Source: an uncultured Bacteroidota bacterium
GTDB taxonomy: Bacteria > Bacteroidota > Bacteroidia > Flavobacteriales > UA16
Assembly: GCA_902535565.1 (NCBI GenBank)
Contig: CACAUH010000045.1
Span: 1 to 11,227 of the forward strand
Length of the DNA: 11,227 nt
Reading direction: 5' to 3'
The notes beneath the pieces are model-generated. The model was not told the DNA's origin, searched no databases, and saw nothing but the letters and a program-made list of their open reading frames with translations. Position 1 is the first letter of the stretch. Each line of letters opens with the position of its first letter. Shown here piece after piece: positions 7,070 through 11,227 of the stretch. Both the position numbers and the translations under genes were made by a program.

Positions 7070-7680
7070 TGATGCGACACCAACTCTTCGGGTTCGCGAT
7101 GCTCAGTGCTGGGGCAGCGGGCCTGTTGGTCCTCCTTTCAGGGTGCAATCGAGAGCATTTGGCCCGATATGGCCCATTTCATGTGACCACTGACAGCACT
7201 GTGTGGTTTGATGGGGGCATGGGGTCGCGCGTGGATCGACAATTCAATCGGCTCTTGGACAAATACCCTCATGTGAAGACGATCACCTTCAGTGACCATT
7301 GCCCTGGATCAAACGACGACGAGAGCTTGTATGTCGCGGCCAGGCGATTGCGTCAGGAGGGCATCCGGACGGTATTGAACGGCGAATCTGTGGTAGAATC
7401 TGGCGCGGTTGACTTGTTTCTCTCAGGTGCTGCGAGGCAAATCGCCACTGGAGCGAAGATTGGAGTGCACAGCTGGAGTTTCAACTGGGGCAACGATGGA
7501 GCTGACTTGCCTGCCGATGACCCAGAGCACGAAATGTATCTCGACTTCTATGGTGAGATGTTCGACGATCCGGCGCTGGGGGAGGAATTTTACTGGTTCA
7601 CCTTAAATGCTGCTTCTGGCGACGATATCCATTATATGACTGCTGCGGAAATCGCCCATTTCCAGATGTCGACAGAATGA
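7066..7680 (+). CDS. Lipoprotein with a ClpP/crotonase-like fold (COG3904-like)
   Basis: The start ATG overlaps the upstream TGA (ATGA); two further in-frame ATGs follow at once. The hydrophobic N-terminus ends in the lipobox LLSGC (Cys27), so the mature protein should be lipid-anchored. The body follows the periplasmic ClpP-like family: beta-strand VKTITFSDHCPGSNDDES (position of the usual SPGG loop), helix AARRLRQEGIRTVL, then ESGAVDLFLSGAARQI and AKIGVHSW. By pattern alignment, Ser112 in ESGA matches the catalytic Ser of ClpP/COG3904 proteins (CASAC-type segment) and His135 in GVHSW the catalytic His. The third residue was not identified. The usual paired cysteines around the Ser are absent. 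Family members are largely uncharacterised; protease activity is inferred. Converges on the minus-strand gene with a gap of 4 bases. Confidence 0.83.
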   Translation: MMMRHQLFGFAMLSAGAAGLLVLLSGCNREHLARYGPFHVTTDSTVWFDGGMGSRVDRQFNRLLDKYPHVKTITFSDHCPGSNDDESLYVAARRLRQEGIRTVLNGESVVESGAVDLFLSGAARQIATGAKIGVHSWSFNWGNDGADLPADDPEHEMYLDFYGEMFDDPALGEEFYWFTLNAASGDDIHYMTAAEIAHFQMSTE

Positions 7681-7684
7681 TGGC

Positions 7685-9871
7685 TTACCAGCGGTCGTCC
7701 ACAAATCGCTTTTCCACGCTGCCGTCAGAGTAGAGAAACAAGACGAGTTGATTGACAGGACGTTGCACCTCGCGGCCCGTCACGTCCATCATTTTGACCA
7801 GCTGTCGAGCTTCGTTTGGCACCATGTCGTCGAGACCAGAGGCTCCTCCCGCTGTCACATTGAACTCGACCCGGTCGGAGAGGCAGGGGGCCCATGAGGA
7901 CATCTTCCAATTGTAGAAGAAATAGTAATAGGTGTATTGGCTTTGCCCCCCTGTGGTGTTGTTGGTGATGCTGGCCAGGTTGCCGATGTCATAGGGGTAA
8001 TTGACATCTGCCCCGTCGTCATCTCGCCAGAGTAGGGGTTCTTCTGTTCCCGATCGAATTTGGTAACCTTCACCCGTGGGGAGTGTCGCATCCAGTTGGA
8101 AGACATTCAGCCCAGGTTCCAGCAATTGCGTGCTCGACTGCATTAAACTGCCTGTGTTGTCTAAGATTTGGATGATGTGCAGTCCTCCGTCCTCTGAGTA
8201 AACTTCTACTGACTCCAAAATGGCGTCCTCATGAACGTCGAAAATCAGCCAATAGGCATTGTTGGTGTGGTATTGTCCGTTGTTAAAATCAGGTGTGGGT
8301 TTTCCTCCAGAGATATTGAATTCTCCATCGGAATGGGCCACCCAAACCGACTGGTTCGCAGCAGCAAATGGCAAGGTGTAGGAGGGCCCGATGAAAAGAG
8401 GTGAGGGAGCCGATTCTGTTTCAAACCAATGGCTTCCCTCTTGGGTTGTGAAGGTCACTGGTTCATCAGTTTGAATTGCAGACTGTGCTTGGGGGGCGTC
8501 GACTTCAAAACAGCTGCCGTCATCGATGGTGGCCACAGATGAGAAGTTACATGCCCCTGCATCCGTGCACCCTATGCAGAACAGGTCTTCACCTTCACAG
8601 CCTCCGCATTCGTTGAATTCTAGACATGTTCCATTGTCTTCCAAGGCGGATGGGTCATAGTTGCAAGCACTGGGGTCTGTGCAGCCCTCATCGCTAAACT
8701 CACCTGAGAGTTCCAGCAGGAAAAGCCCCTCTTCAATATGGGACACGGCGATGATGCCAGACGGGAAGTACGGGTAGTTGGACCATGTGCCATTCATGAG
8801 GGCAATGTCATTGGACGGATAAACGTCAAAGAAGGCGACTTCCTCTAATTGTCCATCGGCAATGCCTTCCGTATCGAGTATGCGAAGACCGGCGCGGTAG
8901 TTGGATTGGTAGATGAGGTTGTCGTGCACGTACATGTTGTGGTCTATGGCACCGGTTTCGGCGACAAACGTGCCGATGAGTTCTGGGGCGCTTAAATCAG
9001 AAACGTCCCAAATGAATGACGTTGTGTTGACGCCGATTTCCTCCTCATCCAGTTCATCGTTGCTAATGAAAAAGTGATGGTCTTCTGTTAACCAGCCTTG
9101 GTGCGTATAGCGAGAATTTGCGTATCCCGTCGAACTGATGAGGGTTGCGTCAGTTGCGTCCGTGACGTCGACGATGGTGATGGTGTTTTCATTGCAGCAA
9201 AAGGCGATTTCCTTGCCCTGATATTCGGGGTCGGGGCCGATGTAAGAGACCACCTGTGCATCGTGCGTGTACCCATCTTCTTCAAACGACCCAATCAGTG
9301 TTGGGTTGAGAGGGTCGTTGATGTCGAGGATGTGAAGGCCTCCGTCAAAGGTGTTGGTGCCCACGCCATATGCTCGGCCAGTGCTTTCGTTGATGGCGAT
9401 GTTGTGTGCATCACCCCATCCATTGTAGAGTGCGTCGGCTTCAATGATTTGCGGTGGGTTTTGGATGTTTCCCAATTGAGTTAGATCGACGACTTGCATG
9501 CCGTGATCGTCCGCTTCGGATACGATGAATGCATGATTGGCGAAAACCTTGATGTCTCGCCAGGTAGAGTTGTTGGTTGCTGTGGGCAGGTTGGCAACAA
9601 AGACGGGGTTGATTGGATCGGAAATGTCAATGAATGCTGTTCCGTTGACCCTTCCGAGCAAGACGTATTCTGTGCCATCAACGGGATCAACCCAACCCCA
9701 AATGTCGTTCATGTCGCTGCCTCCGACTTCATTTCTTGGCATGAAGGACATGAGGTCCACATTGTTGCATGGATATCCCCCGGCGACTCCATTTGCGCAT
9801 GGGTTTTGGCCTGAGGTGTTGGCGGCCAACAAAGCAAGAGCAGGGATCAGAAGCAGGCGGTTGCAAAGCAT
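7685..9871 (-). CDS. Choice-of-anchor B family secreted protein
   Basis: The minus-strand ATG is at 9871-9869, giving 728 residues with a signal peptide (LLLIPALALLAANTSG, cleavage before QNPC). Residues 24-388 match the choice-of-anchor B family strongly: YPCNNVDLMSF, NDIWGWVDP, GTAFIDISDP, WRDIKVF.NHAFIVSEA, HGMQVVDLTQL, AHNIAINE, YTHDAQVV, YTHQGWLTEDH and IDHNMYV, a beta-propeller-like series of VDL/VDV strands. Two Cys-rich spacers follow (397-416 and 434-454), then a beta-sandwich domain (about 457-672; YWLIFDVHEDAILESVEVYS and YYYFFYNWKM) seen in other Bacteroidota T9SS cargo. The tail (686-728: LVKMMDVTGREV, LYSDGSVEKRF) is a short T9SS-like ending lacking the PNP segment. The role is unknown for the family; surface location is inferred. 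No terminator is visible in the 4 bases to the convergent gene. Confidence 0.92.
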   Translation of the reverse strand: MLCNRLLLIPALALLAANTSGQNPCANGVAGGYPCNNVDLMSFMPRNEVGGSDMNDIWGWVDPVDGTEYVLLGRVNGTAFIDISDPINPVFVANLPTATNNSTWRDIKVFANHAFIVSEADDHGMQVVDLTQLGNIQNPPQIIEADALYNGWGDAHNIAINESTGRAYGVGTNTFDGGLHILDINDPLNPTLIGSFEEDGYTHDAQVVSYIGPDPEYQGKEIAFCCNENTITIVDVTDATDATLISSTGYANSRYTHQGWLTEDHHFFISNDELDEEEIGVNTTSFIWDVSDLSAPELIGTFVAETGAIDHNMYVHDNLIYQSNYRAGLRILDTEGIADGQLEEVAFFDVYPSNDIALMNGTWSNYPYFPSGIIAVSHIEEGLFLLELSGEFSDEGCTDPSACNYDPSALEDNGTCLEFNECGGCEGEDLFCIGCTDAGACNFSSVATIDDGSCFEVDAPQAQSAIQTDEPVTFTTQEGSHWFETESAPSPLFIGPSYTLPFAAANQSVWVAHSDGEFNISGGKPTPDFNNGQYHTNNAYWLIFDVHEDAILESVEVYSEDGGLHIIQILDNTGSLMQSSTQLLEPGLNVFQLDATLPTGEGYQIRSGTEEPLLWRDDDGADVNYPYDIGNLASITNNTTGGQSQYTYYYFFYNWKMSSWAPCLSDRVEFNVTAGGASGLDDMVPNEARQLVKMMDVTGREVQRPVNQLVLFLYSDGSVEKRFVDDRW
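8510..8683 (-). repeat. Two Cys-rich GCT-ACNY-DDGSC spacer repeats
   Basis: Copies at 8683-8624 (GCTDPSACNYDPSALEDNGTC) and 8572-8510 (GCTDAGACNFSSVATIDDG then SC) are separated by an ECGGCEG segment. They are the same repeat family as on the plus strand, in the opposite orientation. Confidence 0.8.
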
Positions 9872-9932
9872 GATGCGAATCTAAATGGGCATTTGACTTT
9901 GCCCTGAAGAATGGGCTTAAGTGTTGCTGGGA

Positions 9933-11227
9933 TTATCGAATGATCTGTACGGTGCCCGTCTCGGCATGGCGGAAGCCCACCAGGTCTCGGTAGCGGACAC
10001 GCCACGTGTACATGCCGTCTTGCACGAAGTGGTTGCCCCCTTGCACTTCACCGAGCCAGGGTTGATTGGGATCGTCTGTCCACCAGATGACTTGGCCCCA
10101 ATGGTTGTATATGTCGATGTGGTATTCGGTGACCCCGAGTGCGGATGGCAGCCATACGTCGTTGATGTGGTCTCCGTCAGGTGTGAATGCACTTGGCGCA
10201 AAGAAAATGGTGCCATTGACCACCACCTCGACTGTTGCCGTGGCCACACAGCCGTATGGACTGACCACGGTTTGGACGATGTCAAATGTGCCGCCGTCAC
10301 TGAAGATGTAGTTGCCGTCAGCGCTCCCCAGGCTTCCTCCGTCGGACATCCAGTAGCTCACGTCGGCATTGGCTTGCGCCGTTGACGTGAGGTAGACTTG
10401 AGGTGTCAACAGGTCGACCACTTGAGGGTCCACATCGAATCCGGCTTGAGGTGGTGGAAATACGGTGACCTCGTCGGGCAAGGCGAAGGAAAGTTCAGCC
10501 GGGCAATTGCCTGTTGAGACGACGTCCACTTCGATGCTGTAGGTCCCCGTTTGTTGGAAGAGATGGGCAGGTGTGTCTTGTAGGCTGGAGGTCCCGTCGC
10601 TGAAATGCCAGTGGTAATCGAGTGGCAACAATTCCTCTGCGTCGGCGAAGTTGACGGTGAGGGGCTGACATCCTTCCGTCGGCCAAACGTCCACATTGAA
10701 TGGGGTCAATACCGGAGGGGTGTCTACGAAGACCGAATCCGTGATGCTGTTTGTGCAGCCGATTTCATTCAAGGTGAGCGTGACGGCGTGCATTCCAGGA
10801 GATGGAAAATGGATGTTGTCTATGTTCGTTCCGCTGCCCGCCGCAGGAACCCCATTATCGAAAGACCACGTGTACTCCGGACCGATGAATTGGGCACCTG
10901 ACCCAGAGAAGGTGAAGGCGTTGGTTCCTTCGCATTGCGGGGGAGGGGGCGTGAATTGGGGGTTTGGCTGGTGGACGAGCAAGTCGAAGTCCGCACTGGA
11001 CAACAGGCACTCTAGTCCAGAAAAGGTGACCTCAAGGACATAGCTTCCTGCGTCTCCGAATTGCGCGTCGGGGATGGAGGCAGCCGCTGCGGAAGAAGAA
11101 AAGCCATTGGGCCCGGACCAACTGTAATTAGCGAGCGATTGTGCGATTGGATTGTTGACGAACTCTGGAACCTCGAGTGCGATGTCGTCTCCGAGACAGG
11201 TGGTGCCGACGGGCTCGATGAAGACAG
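9933..11227 (-). CDS. PKD/Ig-repeat surface protein with gliding-motility-associated (T9SS type B) C-terminal domain, 5' end outside window
   Basis: The frame is open to the window edge: reading back from the TTG at 11003, 74 more codons are open, including NYSWSGPNGFSSS and DAGSYVLEVTFSG, an Ig-like domain typical of such proteins. The gene therefore starts beyond 11227 and the TTG is internal. Then come about three PKD-like domains: 10961-10725 (YTWSFDNG), 10691-10476 (YHWHFSDGTS) and 10445-10218 (VSYWMSDGGS). The C-terminus (10211-9936) is a gliding-motility-associated type B domain with FFAPSAFTPDGDHINDVW, YHIDIYNHWGQVIW and GMYTWRVRYRD. Type B cargo is exported by T9SS and held at the surface, often as large adhesins such as SprB-type proteins; adhesion here is inferred. 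The choice-of-anchor B gene follows 61 bases downstream in the same direction. Between them only a weak 5-pair hairpin (GGGCA/TGCCC on the minus strand) is seen. Confidence 0.93.
   Translation of the reverse strand, partial: VFIEPVGTTCLGDDIALEVPEFVNNPIAQSLANYSWSGPNGFSSSAAAASIPDAQFGDAGSYVLEVTFSGLECLLSSADFDLLVHQPNPQFTPPPPQCEGTNAFTFSGSGAQFIGPEYTWSFDNGVPAAGSGTNIDNIHFPSPGMHAVTLTLNEIGCTNSITDSVFVDTPPVLTPFNVDVWPTEGCQPLTVNFADAEELLPLDYHWHFSDGTSSLQDTPAHLFQQTGTYSIEVDVVSTGNCPAELSFALPDEVTVFPPPQAGFDVDPQVVDLLTPQVYLTSTAQANADVSYWMSDGGSLGSADGNYIFSDGGTFDIVQTVVSPYGCVATATVEVVVNGTIFFAPSAFTPDGDHINDVWLPSALGVTEYHIDIYNHWGQVIWWTDDPNQPWLGEVQGGNHFVQDGMYTWRVRYRDLVGFRHAETGTVQIIR

Noticed and set aside
9887..9904. Terminator between the two minus-strand genes (GGGCA/TGCCC)
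   Set aside because: Only 5 pairs with an 8-base loop and no T-run on the minus strand; too weak to call.
10992..11003. TTG at 11003 as the start of the PKD/type B protein
   Set aside because: The frame continues open to the window end and the upstream codons encode an Ig-like domain, so the start is outside the window.

Overview
The window looks like a chromosomal piece of a marine-type Bacteroidota, most likely Flavobacteriales. The basis is the set of C-terminal sorting domains of the type IX secretion system (T9SS, types A and B), a choice-of-anchor B protein, and eight copies of a Cys-rich spacer of the form GCT..ACNY.P.A..DDGSC, which is common in secreted proteins of this group. Shine-Dalgarno sequences are weak or absent, as expected for Bacteroidota. 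No RNA gene, CRISPR array, insertion sequence or phage gene was seen.

Layout, plus strand: (1) the 3' end of an iduronate-2-sulfatase-like sulfatase (1-572); (2) a secreted protein of three beta-sandwich modules with four Cys-rich spacers and a dockerin-like C-terminus (722-2665), followed by a clear hairpin terminator; (3) a secreted protein with two lamin-tail-like (LTD) domains and a T9SS type A C-terminus (2740-4296); (4) four bases further on, a secreted fusion of LTD, Cys-rich spacer, dockerin-like loop and alpha/beta hydrolase (4301-5914); (5) after 141 bases, an exported protein of unrecognised family with an ExxHxxxHxxH-like motif and a short T9SS-like tail (6056-7069); (6) overlapping it by ATGA, a lipoprotein with a ClpP/crotonase-like fold (7066-7680).

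Minus strand, converging on that lipoprotein with a gap of only four bases: (7) a choice-of-anchor B protein with an extra beta-sandwich domain and a short T9SS-like tail (9871-7685); and (8) upstream of it, the C-terminal part of a large PKD/Ig-repeat adhesin-like protein with a gliding-motility-associated (type B) C-terminal domain, cut by the window end (11227-9933).

Taken together this is a cell-envelope and secretome region. Nearly every product carries an export signal, and the neighbours share domains (LTD, Cys-rich spacers, dockerin-like loops) in different combinations, which suggests local domain shuffling. No enzymatic pathway is evident. The least explained parts are the coupled pair 6056-7069/7066-7680 and the hydrolase fusion at 4301-5914.
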